Positions 31,365-39,101 of a stretch of DNA of 40,983 bases are shown here, in pieces. Position 1 is the first letter of the stretch, and each line of letters opens with the position of its first letter. The DNA comes from Bacilli bacterium (GTDB lineage Bacteria; Bacillota_I; Bacilli_A; RF39; UBA660): the NCBI GenBank assembly GCA_017432665.1, contig JAFRIS010000007.1, positions 1 to 40,983 on the forward strand. Reading direction: 5' to 3'. The notes under the pieces are model-generated. The model ran no database searches and was not told the DNA's origin. It saw only the letters and a program-made list of their open reading frames with translations. A program made the position numbers and the translations under genes.

Positions 31365-32477
31365 ATGGGTTTAATTAAAGCTGCTGTACAAGCAACAGCA
31401 AGTACTCTTCATGATCAATGGAAAGAGTATATTAGATGCGAAGATTTAGGTAATGATATTTTAATGAAAAAAGTATCTACACCTAATGGTATCATTTCAA
31501 AAGATAGTGCTATTCAAGTTGCTCCTGGGCAAATTGCAATTATCTTTGAAAATGGTAAAGTTTTAGATGCGACTGCTGAAGAAGGAATTTATACTTTTGA
31601 TCAATCGCAATCACCATCTTTCTTTGCTGGACAATTTGGACCAGTATTTAAAGAAATGTGGACTCGTTTCACTTATAATGGTGGAGTTGCAAAAGAACAA
31701 GCTGTATTCTATATCAATGCAAAAGAGATTATTGATAATAAGTTTGGAACACCTGCACCAGTACCATTTCAAGATTGGTCACATCCAATTCCAAATCAAA
31801 TGACTAAAGAATTGACTCCGTTAAGAGTAAATGTCAAGTGTTTTGGTAAATATACTTTTAAAATCAGTGATCCATCTACATTTATGAGTAAAATTGCTGG
31901 TACTGCTGAAGAGTATAAAAAAGATGAAATTTTGGAACAAATGAGAAGTGAAGTAGTAGGAGCTTTCCAAAATGTACTTAATGAATTGGGTACTGCTGCA
32001 CATAAGACTCCAGTACTTGAATTACCAAGTGCTACTGATGAAATTAAAAAAGCAATGGATGAAAAAGTATTCGATCAACCAATTCGTGATCGTGGAATTA
32101 GTCTAGTAGGATTTGTAATCGAAAGTGTTACTCTTGATGATGAATCTAATAAGAAAATCGATCAATACGAGCTTTCTTCAAATGCATACATGCAACAAGG
32201 AAAACTTACTGGAAGCTTTGGAGATGCTGTTGTTGATGCCGCAAACAATGAAAATGGTGCTATGAATGGCATGATGGGAGTTGGTATGGTAGGAATGGCT
32301 AGTGGAGGCATGATGCAAGGTGCTGTAGCTGGTGCATTTAACAATCAAGGAACAAGTGTTGATCAACTACAAGGAGCACAACCAGCACAAGCCGGAGGAG
32401 CTTTCTGTCCTAAATGTGGAGCTGCTGTTGGAGCAGATGATGAATTCTGCAGTAAATGTGGAGCTAAATTAAAATAA
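31365..32477 (+). CDS. ydjI: SPFH-domain protein with C-terminal zinc ribbon (YdjI-like)
   Basis: A 370-residue protein of the YdjI group: 'YIRCEDLGNDILMKKVSTPN', 'SAIQVAPGQIAIIFENGKVL', 'EEGIYTFDQSQSPSFFAGQF' and 'PLRVNVKCFGKYTFKI' are the SPFH/Band-7-like core. A Gly/Met-rich linker (about 285-345) leads to a double-CxxC zinc ribbon 'FCPKCGAAVGADDEFCSKCG' (349-368). In Bacillus, YdjI helps recruit the phage-shock protein PspA homologue to membranes. No pspA homologue is adjacent here. Own promoter region (TATAAT 31333-31338) and terminator. Confidence 0.88.
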   Translation: MGLIKAAVQATASTLHDQWKEYIRCEDLGNDILMKKVSTPNGIISKDSAIQVAPGQIAIIFENGKVLDATAEEGIYTFDQSQSPSFFAGQFGPVFKEMWTRFTYNGGVAKEQAVFYINAKEIIDNKFGTPAPVPFQDWSHPIPNQMTKELTPLRVNVKCFGKYTFKISDPSTFMSKIAGTAEEYKKDEILEQMRSEVVGAFQNVLNELGTAAHKTPVLELPSATDEIKKAMDEKVFDQPIRDRGISLVGFVIESVTLDDESNKKIDQYELSSNAYMQQGKLTGSFGDAVVDAANNENGAMNGMMGVGMVGMASGGMMQGAVAGAFNNQGTSVDQLQGAQPAQAGGAFCPKCGAAVGADDEFCSKCGAKLK

Positions 32478-32479
32478 AT

Positions 32480-32509
32480 AAAAGAGCCATAGTGCTCTTT
32501 CTTTTTTTA
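32480..32509 (+). terminator. Terminator after the YdjI-like gene
   Basis: AAAGAGC and GCTCTTT pair around CATAGT, followed by a T run; a TATAAT -10 box for the next gene follows at 32513-32518. Confidence 0.9.
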
Positions 32510-32535
32510 TGGTATAATTAGCACGGAGGCAATTT

Positions 32536-34002
32536 ATGAATAGAAACAGTTTAATTAAATACATTTTAACTTATATATTTGTTTTCTTGTTAAGTTTAGC
32601 TGTTACTTCAACTAGTTGGGCTATTAATAAGTTTGCTTTTATAACATTTGATGAAACATTATTTCAATTAACAACACCAATTAAAAGTGCTGAAAGTTCA
32701 ATTATAACTACTTACTTAACAGATAGTTTTCTTGTAGCTTTATTAGTTTCAATTGTTATTTTCGTAATTATTGTGTTTATAACTAAGAAATTAAAAAAGA
32801 AACATAGTTCTAAGAAGATTAATACAATTACAGTAACTATCTTAGTAATAATAGCTACTATTATAATTTATGTGTGTCTAGATAAGATTGGATTTGTTAA
32901 GTATACTAAGAATCAGTTTAGAGAATCTAATTTCATTAAAGAGAATTATGTAGATCCAAATAAAGTTAAAGTAACTTTCCCAGAACAAAAGAGAAATTTA
33001 ATATATATTTATGTGGAATCACTAGAAAGCACTTATTTTTCTAAAGATTTAGGTGGGGAGTCAAAAGATAACTTATTAAAACCGATCACTGATATTACTA
33101 AAAATAATATTAACTTTTCTGATACTAATAAATTTGGAGGAGCAATGACCATTACAGGTACTACCTGGACTACAGGAGCAATGATTGCGCAGACTGCTGG
33201 CCTACCATTAAAATTAAATTCATTTAAAGTTAATACAGAAGAGTCATCAATGATGAGTGGAGCTGTAACTCTTGGAGATATTTTAAAAGAAAATGGTTAT
33301 AAACAAATGTATATGATTGGTTCTGATAAGAACTTTGGTCATCGTGGACCATACTTTGAAAAACATGGTAATTATGAAATATTTGATTATAATACAGCTA
33401 AAGAACAGGGAAAAATAGATGAAGATTACTATGTATGGTGGGGTTATGAAGATTCTAAATTATTTGAATATGCTAAAGAAGAAATAACTAATTTAGCTAG
33501 TAGTGATCAACCATTTAACTTTACTATGCTTACTGCTAATACACATTTTACTGATGGTTATTTAGAAAAAGATTGTCCTAAGAAATATAAAAGTGCTTAT
33601 TATAACTCAGTTTATTGTAGTGCGAATCAGATAAAAGATTTTATAAAATGGATTGAAAAACAACCTTTCTATGAGAATACAACAATTATAATTGCCGGAG
33701 ATCATGTTAGTATGCAAGCAGGGGCTTATCCGGGTAAAGCTAAACGTAGAATTTATAATTTATTTATTAATTCAGCTGTTACAGAAGGTAGAATTAAAAA
33801 TAGAGATTTTTGTACAATGGATATGTATCCAACGACATTAGCTAGTTTAGGTGCAAAAATAGAAGGTGACAGATTAGCTTTAGGTACTAATTTGTTTAGT
33901 AATAGAAAAACTTTAATAGAAGAAAAGGGTTATAAGACATTTGAAAGAGAAGTGTCTAAACATAGTAATTTCTATATAAATAACATTTCTAAAAAGAAGT
34001 AA
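32536..34002 (+). CDS. Phosphoglycerol transferase-like (MdoB/LtaS superfamily) enzyme
   Basis: A 488-residue membrane enzyme of the alkaline phosphatase/sulfatase superfamily. N-terminal hydrophobic helices at about 8-30, 62-83 and 97-114. The extracellular catalytic domain has 'NLIYIYVESLESTYFS' with metal-ligand Glu161, the nucleophile Thr212 in 'TGTTWTTGAMIAQTAGLPLK', 'YMIGSDKNFGHRGPYFEKHG' and 'TIIIAGDHVSMQ' (Asp-His ligands). Such enzymes move glycerol phosphate from phosphatidylglycerol to glycans or lipoteichoic acid. The membrane part has fewer helices (three) than LtaS (five), and motif wording is nearer OpgB/MdoB. The exact acceptor is unknown. Confidence 0.85.
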   Translation: MNRNSLIKYILTYIFVFLLSLAVTSTSWAINKFAFITFDETLFQLTTPIKSAESSIITTYLTDSFLVALLVSIVIFVIIVFITKKLKKKHSSKKINTITVTILVIIATIIIYVCLDKIGFVKYTKNQFRESNFIKENYVDPNKVKVTFPEQKRNLIYIYVESLESTYFSKDLGGESKDNLLKPITDITKNNINFSDTNKFGGAMTITGTTWTTGAMIAQTAGLPLKLNSFKVNTEESSMMSGAVTLGDILKENGYKQMYMIGSDKNFGHRGPYFEKHGNYEIFDYNTAKEQGKIDEDYYVWWGYEDSKLFEYAKEEITNLASSDQPFNFTMLTANTHFTDGYLEKDCPKKYKSAYYNSVYCSANQIKDFIKWIEKQPFYENTTIIIAGDHVSMQAGAYPGKAKRRIYNLFINSAVTEGRIKNRDFCTMDMYPTTLASLGAKIEGDRLALGTNLFSNRKTLIEEKGYKTFEREVSKHSNFYINNISKKK

Positions 34003-34074
34003 ACTACTATAAAAAATATTTATGAAGGCTGTTTAAGTATTGAAAAATGGTTAAATTGAAATATTAAATATTAA

Positions 34075-34105
34075 GAAATACAAAGGAAATTTTTGTATTT
34101 CTTTT
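34075..34105 (+). terminator. Terminator after the phosphoglycerol transferase gene
   Basis: AAGAAATACAAA and TTTGTATTTCTT pair around a 7-nt loop with T residues after it, about 75 nt downstream of the stop. Confidence 0.8.
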
Positions 34106-34175
34106 GTTTATATCCAGTAATATCAACAAATATTTAAGAATAAGAATTTTTTATAGCTAATAATTTAGTGTTAGT

Positions 34176-34204
34176 TTGACACTATATAGGTCCTTTGATA
34201 GAAT
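34176..34204 (+). promoter_or_regulatory. Strong promoter of the ankyrin-like gene
   Basis: Consensus TTGACA at 34176-34181 and TAGAAT at 34199-34204, spacer 17 nt. GTGT and ACAC (34169-34172, 34180-34183) flank the -35 box as a short inverted repeat. Confidence 0.75.
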
Positions 34205-34238
34205 AAGTAACTGTCACGGAAAAAAGAGGTGTTTTTAA

Positions 34239-34925
34239 ATGTTAAATGAAAAACAACGATTAGTTGATGCTTGTAAGGAAGATCCATCCCTGATTTTTAC
34301 ATACATTAAACAGGGGCAATATAGTGATGTAGAATATATTTTATTAAATAATATTGTTAGTATTAATCAACTTGATGTAGTAGGTAATGATGTAATGACT
34401 AGATTACTTAAGGCTAAACAGTATGATTTAGTAATAGAATTAATGAAGAAAAAGAATTGGAATGTTAATAATCAAAATATTGAAGGTAATACATTTGCTC
34501 ATGTCTTATCTTGTGATAACTCAGTTATGGCTGTTAAAGTAGCAGAACATCTAACTAAGAAAAGTAATTATATACCTAATATTAAGAATAATAATGGCGA
34601 TACTGCTTTGGATTTAGCTCTTCGTAATAATTACCCTTGCTTAGCATTCAAGATTCTAGAAGATAAAAGATTTAATAATATAAGTATGTTTTCTTTTAAA
34701 AATCTATTTAATATAACTGTTAGTAATAAACTATATGGTAAATATTCTAAGATTAGTAATTTAGAAATAATAGTTGATAGTTTAGAAAAGAAAGATTTAG
34801 ATAAAGAACTTAGAGATTTAATTAAATATATTAGAAATAATATGGAAGCTATTAAGAATACCATTCTAAATAATAGAGCAGTTATTCTTGATAATATTAT
34901 TAATAATAGTTTAGTAGAGGCATAA
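34239..34925 (+). CDS. Ankyrin-repeat-like protein
   Basis: A 228-residue soluble protein with degenerate ankyrin repeats between about residues 25 and 150: 'QYSDVEYILLNNIVSINQLD', 'GNDVMTRLLKAKQYDLVIEL', 'EGNTFAHVLSCDNSVMAVKV' and 'NGDTALDLALRNNYPCLAFK'. The last two fit the G-x-T-x-l-x-x-A pattern best. The C-terminal 70 residues are helical and Asn/Lys-rich. Ankyrin repeats mediate protein contacts; the partner is unknown. No secretion signal. Start ATG with AAGAGGTG upstream. Confidence 0.8.
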   Translation: MLNEKQRLVDACKEDPSLIFTYIKQGQYSDVEYILLNNIVSINQLDVVGNDVMTRLLKAKQYDLVIELMKKKNWNVNNQNIEGNTFAHVLSCDNSVMAVKVAEHLTKKSNYIPNIKNNNGDTALDLALRNNYPCLAFKILEDKRFNNISMFSFKNLFNITVSNKLYGKYSKISNLEIIVDSLEKKDLDKELRDLIKYIRNNMEAIKNTILNNRAVILDNIINNSLVEA

Positions 34926-34936
34926 GCCTCTTTTTC
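34915..34936 (+). terminator. Terminator after the ankyrin-like gene
   Basis: AGAGGC and GCCTCT pair around the stop-codon loop, followed by a T run. Confidence 0.8.
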
Positions 34937-34937
34937 A

Positions 34938-34966
34938 TTGAATAAAAAGTTAACTTATTATATACT
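34938..34966 (+). promoter_or_regulatory. Promoter of the DUF6273-type gene
   Basis: TTGAAT at 34938-34943 and TATACT at 34961-34966, spacer 17 nt; AGGAGGATAGGT precedes the ATG. Confidence 0.7.
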
Positions 34967-34984
34967 TAGCATAGGAGGATAGGT

Positions 34985-36256
34985 ATGATAATAGATAAAG
35001 ATAACATAAAAATTCTTTTATTTATTTTAATACTGGGACTAGGTCTAGGATATGCTTATATTAATAGTGACTTAAATATTAATGGTACAGCTCAAATAAA
35101 TAGTGCTAACTGGGATGTACATTGGGCAAATATCCAGGTAAAAAATGGTAGTGTAAGTGCATCTACCCCAACGATAAGCAATCAGACTACGGTTAACTAT
35201 TCTGTAACATTAAATACACCAGGAGATTATTATGAATTTACTGTAGATGCAATTAACGGTGGTAATATAGATGCCATGATAGATACAATAGATTCTAAGT
35301 TGAATGGAGCGACTATTACTGTACTGCCAGATTATTTAAACTATATAGTAACATATAGTGATGGAGCAATATTACAACCAAACCATCAACTGTTACACAA
35401 TACAACCGAAAAATACAAGATCAGAATAGAATATAGAACTGATATAAGTGCTAGTCAATTACCTGCAACTAATCAAACATTAACATTACAGTTCACAGTA
35501 ACATATAGACAAGCAACAGAAGATGCAGTTGCAGTACCACATCCAGTATCATTTGCAGATGATTCATGGTCAACAATAGTAGCAGCAATACAATCAGGAA
35601 ATACAAGTAATTATGATGTAGGAGATACAAAGACAGTAGATATGGGAACATTAGGAACACATACTATAAGAATAGCAAACAAATCAACTCCATCTGAATG
35701 CTCTACAACAGGATTCTCACAAACAGCTTGTGGATTTGTGTTGGAATTTGCAGATGCAATCACAACACACAATATGAATTTTACAAATACAAATGTAGGA
35801 GGATGGCCAGCAAGTGAAATGAGAACATATGTAAATAGTGATATATATAATGCGTTACCATCCGAATTAAAAGACGGAATAATAAATACATCAGTAGTAT
35901 CAGGACATGGATCAACAAGTGGAGAGACAAATTTCACATCAACAGATAAACTATATTTATTATCAGGTCATGAGGTATGGCAAGATGTAGATGGAAATAC
36001 AAATAGTGGAATAGATTATTATGATACAACTTATAATAATACAAGACAATTAGATTATTATAGTTCCCAAAATGTAACAACAAGTAATTATGCAGGAGCA
36101 ATTAAGCGAAGAAACGGCTCAAATTCTTCTTGGTGGTTGCGCTGGGCCAATTACAATAGTACTAAATATTTCTTCATTGTTCAGTATTATGGAGATAATT
36201 TTAGCTACAATGCAAATTCTGCTGGAGGAGTTTCGCCAGCTTTCCGAATTGGATAA
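34985..36256 (+). CDS. Secreted DUF6273-type surface protein with variable-looking tail
   Basis: A 423-residue exported protein. An N-terminal hydrophobic helix (9-27) is followed by a beta domain (about 30-175, 'GTAQINSANWDVHWANIQV'). Then comes a DUF6273-like domain: 'VDMGTLGTHTIRIANKSTP', 'NTNVGGWPASEMRTYVNSDI', 'YNALPSELKDGI', 'STDKLYLLSGHEVW', and the closing block 'SWWLRWANYN' to 'GVSPAFRIG'. Codon choice is mosaic: the N-terminus resembles host genes, residues about 180-370 use mostly A-ending codons, and the last ~50 codons switch to C/T-ending ones. This suggests assembly from exchanged parts; see the separate entry for the 3' end. DUF6273 function is unknown. Confidence 0.8.
   Translation: MIIDKDNIKILLFILILGLGLGYAYINSDLNINGTAQINSANWDVHWANIQVKNGSVSASTPTISNQTTVNYSVTLNTPGDYYEFTVDAINGGNIDAMIDTIDSKLNGATITVLPDYLNYIVTYSDGAILQPNHQLLHNTTEKYKIRIEYRTDISASQLPATNQTLTLQFTVTYRQATEDAVAVPHPVSFADDSWSTIVAAIQSGNTSNYDVGDTKTVDMGTLGTHTIRIANKSTPSECSTTGFSQTACGFVLEFADAITTHNMNFTNTNVGGWPASEMRTYVNSDIYNALPSELKDGIINTSVVSGHGSTSGETNFTSTDKLYLLSGHEVWQDVDGNTNSGIDYYDTTYNNTRQLDYYSSQNVTTSNYAGAIKRRNGSNSSWWLRWANYNSTKYFFIVQYYGDNFSYNANSAGGVSPAFRIG
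36104..36253 (+). repeat. Candidate DGR variable repeat or exchanged cassette
   Basis: The final 50 codons of the DUF6273-type gene. In 36143-36217, 20 of 25 codons end in C or T, and many are of the kind reached from AAY by changing the first two bases (TAC, AGT, ACT, TAT, TTC, ATT, GTT, GAT, TTT, AGC). Preceding codons mostly end in A. The stretch is rich in Y, N, S, F and W and is flanked by constant SSWWLR and GVSPAFRIG blocks. No template repeat or reverse transcriptase is in the window, so the diversity-generating interpretation is a hypothesis. Confidence 0.4.
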
Positions 36257-36257
36257 A

Positions 36258-36283
36258 TAAGCAGAGCAATCTGCTTTTTTAAT
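36258..36283 (+). terminator. Hairpin after the variable tail, terminator
   Basis: AAGCAGA and TCTGCTT pair around GCAA, followed by a T run. It begins about 5 nt after the coding end. Confidence 0.85.
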
Positions 36284-36335
36284 TTACTAATTCTTATTAA
36301 TTTGATATTATATGTATGTTGGATGGGGTGATATT

Positions 36336-37748
36336 ATGCATTTGCCAGATTTTTTAGAAGCTAAGACTCGTGATAAAAGAGATTTAAAAAGATTTGATTA
36401 TAAATTAGATAAGAGTATTAAAAATAAATATAAGGGTAAAACATACTTTATTAAGACTTATGGTTGTCAGATGAATGAACATGATAGTGAAAATATAGGA
36501 GCTTTATTAGAAAGCATTGGTTTTAAAAAAGTAGATGATTATCTAGATGCAGACTTAGTACTTTTAAATACTTGTAGTATACGTGAAAATGCCCATAATA
36601 AAGCTTTTGGTATGTTAGGTAGACTAAAACACTTTAAAGCTGAAAAGAAAGACTTAATAATTGGTCTTTGTGGTTGTATGGCTCAAGAAGTTAGTGTAGT
36701 AGAAGAGATTATGAAAGATTATAAGTTTGTTAATTTTGTACTTGGTACTCATAATCTACATCAATTACCTGAAATAATAGATAAAGCTATCGAAGAGAAC
36801 AAGCAACAAATAGAAGTATATTCTCGTGAAGGTGATCTATATGAAGGATTACCAGTAGTAAGAGCTAACAGTTATAAAGCTTATGTTAATATTATTTATG
36901 GCTGTGATAAGTTCTGTACTTATTGTATAGTTCCTTATACTAGAGGGCGTGAGAGAAGTCGTAAGAAAGAAGATATCTTAAAAGAAATAGATGAATTAAT
37001 AAAAGATGGTTATAAAGAAGTAACTCTTTTAGGACAAAATGTTAATGCTTATGGTAAGGACTTATATGATGACTATAACTTAGGAGATCTATTAGAAGAA
37101 ATAGCTAAGAAAGATATACCTAGAATTAGATTTATGACTAGTCATCCATGGGACTTTAACGATAAGATGATTGAAGTTATTGGAAAGTATCCTAATATCA
37201 TGCCTAGTATTCATTTACCAGTACAAAGTGGATCAAGTAAAGTATTAAAACTTATGGGTAGAAGGTATACTAGAGAGAGTTATTTAGAACTATTTAACAA
37301 AATAAAAGAAACAGTTCCAGGTGTAGCTATTTCTACAGATATAATAGTAGGATTCCCAGGAGAGACTGAAGAAGACTTTGAAGAGACTATGAGTCTAGTA
37401 GAATATTGTAAATATGATAATGCTTTTACTTTTATCTTTAGTGAAAGAAAAGGGACACCTGCTTGTAAGTTAAAAGATAATACTACTCTAAAGGAAAAAG
37501 AAGAGAGACTATATCGTTTAAATGAAGTAGTTAATAAATACTTCTTGGAGAATAATAAAAAACTAGAAGGAAAAGTATTAAAAGTACTTGTAGAAGGTAT
37601 TAGTGATAAGAAAAATATGTATTATGGATATAGTGAAACTAATAAATTAATTAATTTTACTAGTGATAGTGAATTAAACCTTGGAGATATCGTAGATGTT
37701 AAAATAGAATCTGCGAAGACATGGAGTTTAGATGGAAAAGCTATATAA
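36336..37748 (+). CDS. miaB: tRNA-2-methylthio-N6-dimethylallyladenosine synthase MiaB
   Basis: A radical-SAM methylthiotransferase that adds the 2-methylthio group to i6A37 of tRNAs. The MTTase N-domain cluster cysteines are C44 ('KTYGCQMNEHDSE'), C80 ('NTCSIRENA') and C114 ('GCMAQE'); the radical-SAM motif CxxxCxxC is C190, C194 and C197 in 'GCDKFCTYCIVPYTRGRERS'. A C-terminal TRAM domain follows from about residue 400. The frame opens at ATG 36312, but GGGGTG precedes ATG 36336 (MHLPDFLEAK), which I chose (470 residues). It needs two 4Fe-4S clusters, supplied presumably by the suf system. It overlaps ymcA by 17 nt. Confidence 0.96.
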   Translation: MHLPDFLEAKTRDKRDLKRFDYKLDKSIKNKYKGKTYFIKTYGCQMNEHDSENIGALLESIGFKKVDDYLDADLVLLNTCSIRENAHNKAFGMLGRLKHFKAEKKDLIIGLCGCMAQEVSVVEEIMKDYKFVNFVLGTHNLHQLPEIIDKAIEENKQQIEVYSREGDLYEGLPVVRANSYKAYVNIIYGCDKFCTYCIVPYTRGRERSRKKEDILKEIDELIKDGYKEVTLLGQNVNAYGKDLYDDYNLGDLLEEIAKKDIPRIRFMTSHPWDFNDKMIEVIGKYPNIMPSIHLPVQSGSSKVLKLMGRRYTRESYLELFNKIKETVPGVAISTDIIVGFPGETEEDFEETMSLVEYCKYDNAFTFIFSERKGTPACKLKDNTTLKEKEERLYRLNEVVNKYFLENNKKLEGKVLKVLVEGISDKKNMYYGYSETNKLINFTSDSELNLGDIVDVKIESAKTWSLDGKAI

Positions 37749-38064
37749 GAGTTTAGACGAAGTAATTGAATGTATTAAAGAATCTTCTGAATATAAAGAC
37801 TGTTTAAAAATAAAGAAACAAATGGATTCTAATAAAGAATTAGTAGAATTAATTAACAAAGTAAAAGAATTACAAAAAAAATATATTAGAAGTAATTATG
37901 ATTCTAATATAAAAGAAGAATTAGATAAGTATGAATCAGAATTAAAAGATATACCTATTTATAATATATATTTAGAAAAATTAGATAAAGTAAATCAAAT
38001 GATTGATTATGTAAAAGATAGCTTGAATGATTATTTTGATAGTTTATTAAATAAAAAATACTAG
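37732..38064 (+). CDS. ymcA: YlbF/YmcA-family protein (RicA-like)
   Basis: A 110-residue all-helical protein of the Com_YlbF family: 'LDEVIECIKESSEYKDCLKI', 'NKELVELINKVKELQKKYIR' and 'YNIYLEKLDKVNQMIDYVKD'. In Bacillus, YmcA forms the RicA-RicF-RicT complex, which carries Fe-S clusters and modulates RNase Y processing, and its gene lies beside miaB (ymcB). The same order and a 17-nt overlap with miaB here support YmcA rather than YlbF. Confidence 0.88.
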   Translation: MEKLYKSLDEVIECIKESSEYKDCLKIKKQMDSNKELVELINKVKELQKKYIRSNYDSNIKEELDKYESELKDIPIYNIYLEKLDKVNQMIDYVKDSLNDYFDSLLNKKY

Positions 38065-38081
38065 TTAACTAGTATTTTTTT
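38053..38081. terminator. Bidirectional palindromic terminator
   Basis: AAAAATACTAG and CTAGTATTTTT pair around TTAA; A and T flanks serve both convergent genes, and both stop codons lie within it. Confidence 0.85.
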
Positions 38082-38692
38082 AATTCTTCAATTATTTCTT
38101 TGGAAACTCTATCTATATAGTCGTTAATTAGATACATATCTAAAGTATAAGTCTTTTCCTTTTTAGAATTTTCTAGTAGAATTCCCATCTTATTAATTAG
38201 AATATCTAATTTATCCACTGGTATTTCAGTTATATTCGTTTCAGGCACTTGAAATTCTTCATAGAATAAAGACAAATCTAAATCATAAGTTTCAATTACT
38301 CTAATATTTAAATTAGTATAGTCATTATAGATCATTTGAGTTATATCACCAGGAGGCATATTAACAATAGTACCATCTAATAGTTTTAAAGAACTATTTT
38401 GAATAAAATTAGGTAGGAATTCATCAAACCAAATTTTATCAGCATATAAATGGGTATAATAACCTAAATCAAAAGAATTATATTTGAAGTAGGGATATCT
38501 TCTAATAAAGATATTTACGTTAGGAACATCTTCTTTAGAATTGATTACAAAGTGAGATATATCTCTATTTAGTCCTATTTGTTTAGCTATATCAGGAGCA
38601 ATTGCACCTAGAAAATAATCTTTTCGATTATCTACTTCAACCTTTTCTAGAACTTTTTTCGCTATAGCTATATGGATAATAGATGATGCCAT
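38069..38692 (-). CDS. Zinc-dependent phospholipase C-like protein
   Basis: A 207-residue protein of the Zn_dep_PLPC superfamily. 'MASSIIHIAIAKKVLEKVEV', 'YFLGAIAPDIAKQIGLNRDI' and SHFV carry the conserved H, D (in APD) and H ligands; 'DLGYYTHLYADKIWFDEFLP' gives the later HxxxD pair. There is no signal peptide, so activity on phospholipids outside the cell is doubtful; many family members are cytosolic and unassigned. Start ATG with AGGAGGGATTGTA. Divergent from rpsP with a palindrome between. Confidence 0.85.
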   Translation of the reverse strand: MASSIIHIAIAKKVLEKVEVDNRKDYFLGAIAPDIAKQIGLNRDISHFVINSKEDVPNVNIFIRRYPYFKYNSFDLGYYTHLYADKIWFDEFLPNFIQNSSLKLLDGTIVNMPPGDITQMIYNDYTNLNIRVIETYDLDLSLFYEEFQVPETNITEIPVDKLDILINKMGILLENSKKEKTYTLDMYLINDYIDRVSKEIIEELKKY

Positions 38693-38753
38693 TACAATCC
38701 CTCCTATTCTTATACTATTATATCATTTTTTAGAAGTTTTAAAACAGTTTTTT

Positions 38754-38779
38754 GTTGTCAACAAAAAAATGTTGACAAC
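38754..38779. repeat. Perfect inverted repeat at the rpsP promoter
   Basis: GTTGTCAACA (38754-38763), six A, TGTTGACAAC (38770-38779). Each half contains the palindrome GTTGWCAAC. The right half contains the rpsP -35 box TTGACA, so a protein bound here would cover the promoter. Confidence 0.75.
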
Positions 38780-38800
38780 ACTATTTAAATTTATTATAAT
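38772..38800 (+). promoter_or_regulatory. rpsP promoter
   Basis: Consensus TTGACA at 38772-38777 and TATAAT at 38795-38800, spacer 17 nt. Confidence 0.85.
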
Positions 38801-38829
38801 ATCTATGTTATTAGAAATGGAGGGATAAT

Positions 38830-39099
38830 ATGGCAGTAAAATTAAGATTAACAAGAATGGGTGCTAAAAAGAGACCTACTTATAGAATCGTTGCTACTGA
38901 TTCACGTCGTCCAAGAGATGGACAATATCTAGAATTAATTGGAACATATCAACCACTTGATGAACAAGTAAAAATCAATGAGGAAGTTGCTTTAAAATGG
39001 TTAAATACAGGAGCAGTTCCAACTGATACTGTAAGAAATTTACTAAGCAAAGAAGGAATCATGAAGAAATTTGCTGATTCTAAAAAGAAAGGTAATTAA
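38830..39099 (+). CDS. rpsP: 30S ribosomal protein S16
   Basis: An 89-residue S16 with the standard beginning '[20 protein letters not shown]', then '[20 protein letters not shown]' and '[20 protein letters not shown]'. S16 binds 16S rRNA early in 30S assembly. AATGGAGGGATAAT provides the ribosome-binding site. In Bacillus it follows ffh; here it is 34 kb away and led by its own consensus promoter with a palindrome. It is followed 2 nt later by khpA, the conserved pair. Confidence 0.97.
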   Translation: MAVKLRLTRMGAKKRPTYRIVATDSRRPRDGQYLELIGTYQPLDEQVKINEEVALKWLNTGAVPTDTVRNLLSKEGIMKKFADSKKKGN

Positions 39100-39101
39100 T
39101 T

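Noticed and set aside
34003-34238. A small RNA in the 236-nt gap after the phosphoglycerol transferase
   Set aside because: Only a terminator for the upstream gene and a promoter for the downstream gene are visible. A weak TTGAAA/TATTAA pair would start inside the terminator hairpin.
37252-37275. AGG reassigned (to Met), as reported for some uncultured Bacilli
   Set aside because: AGG falls on a conserved Arg in MiaB (G-R-R-Y-T-R), so AGG reads as Arg here.
38069-38692. A secreted phospholipase toxin
   Set aside because: The conserved His/Asp pattern fits the superfamily, but there is no signal peptide, and many such proteins are cytosolic and uncharacterised.
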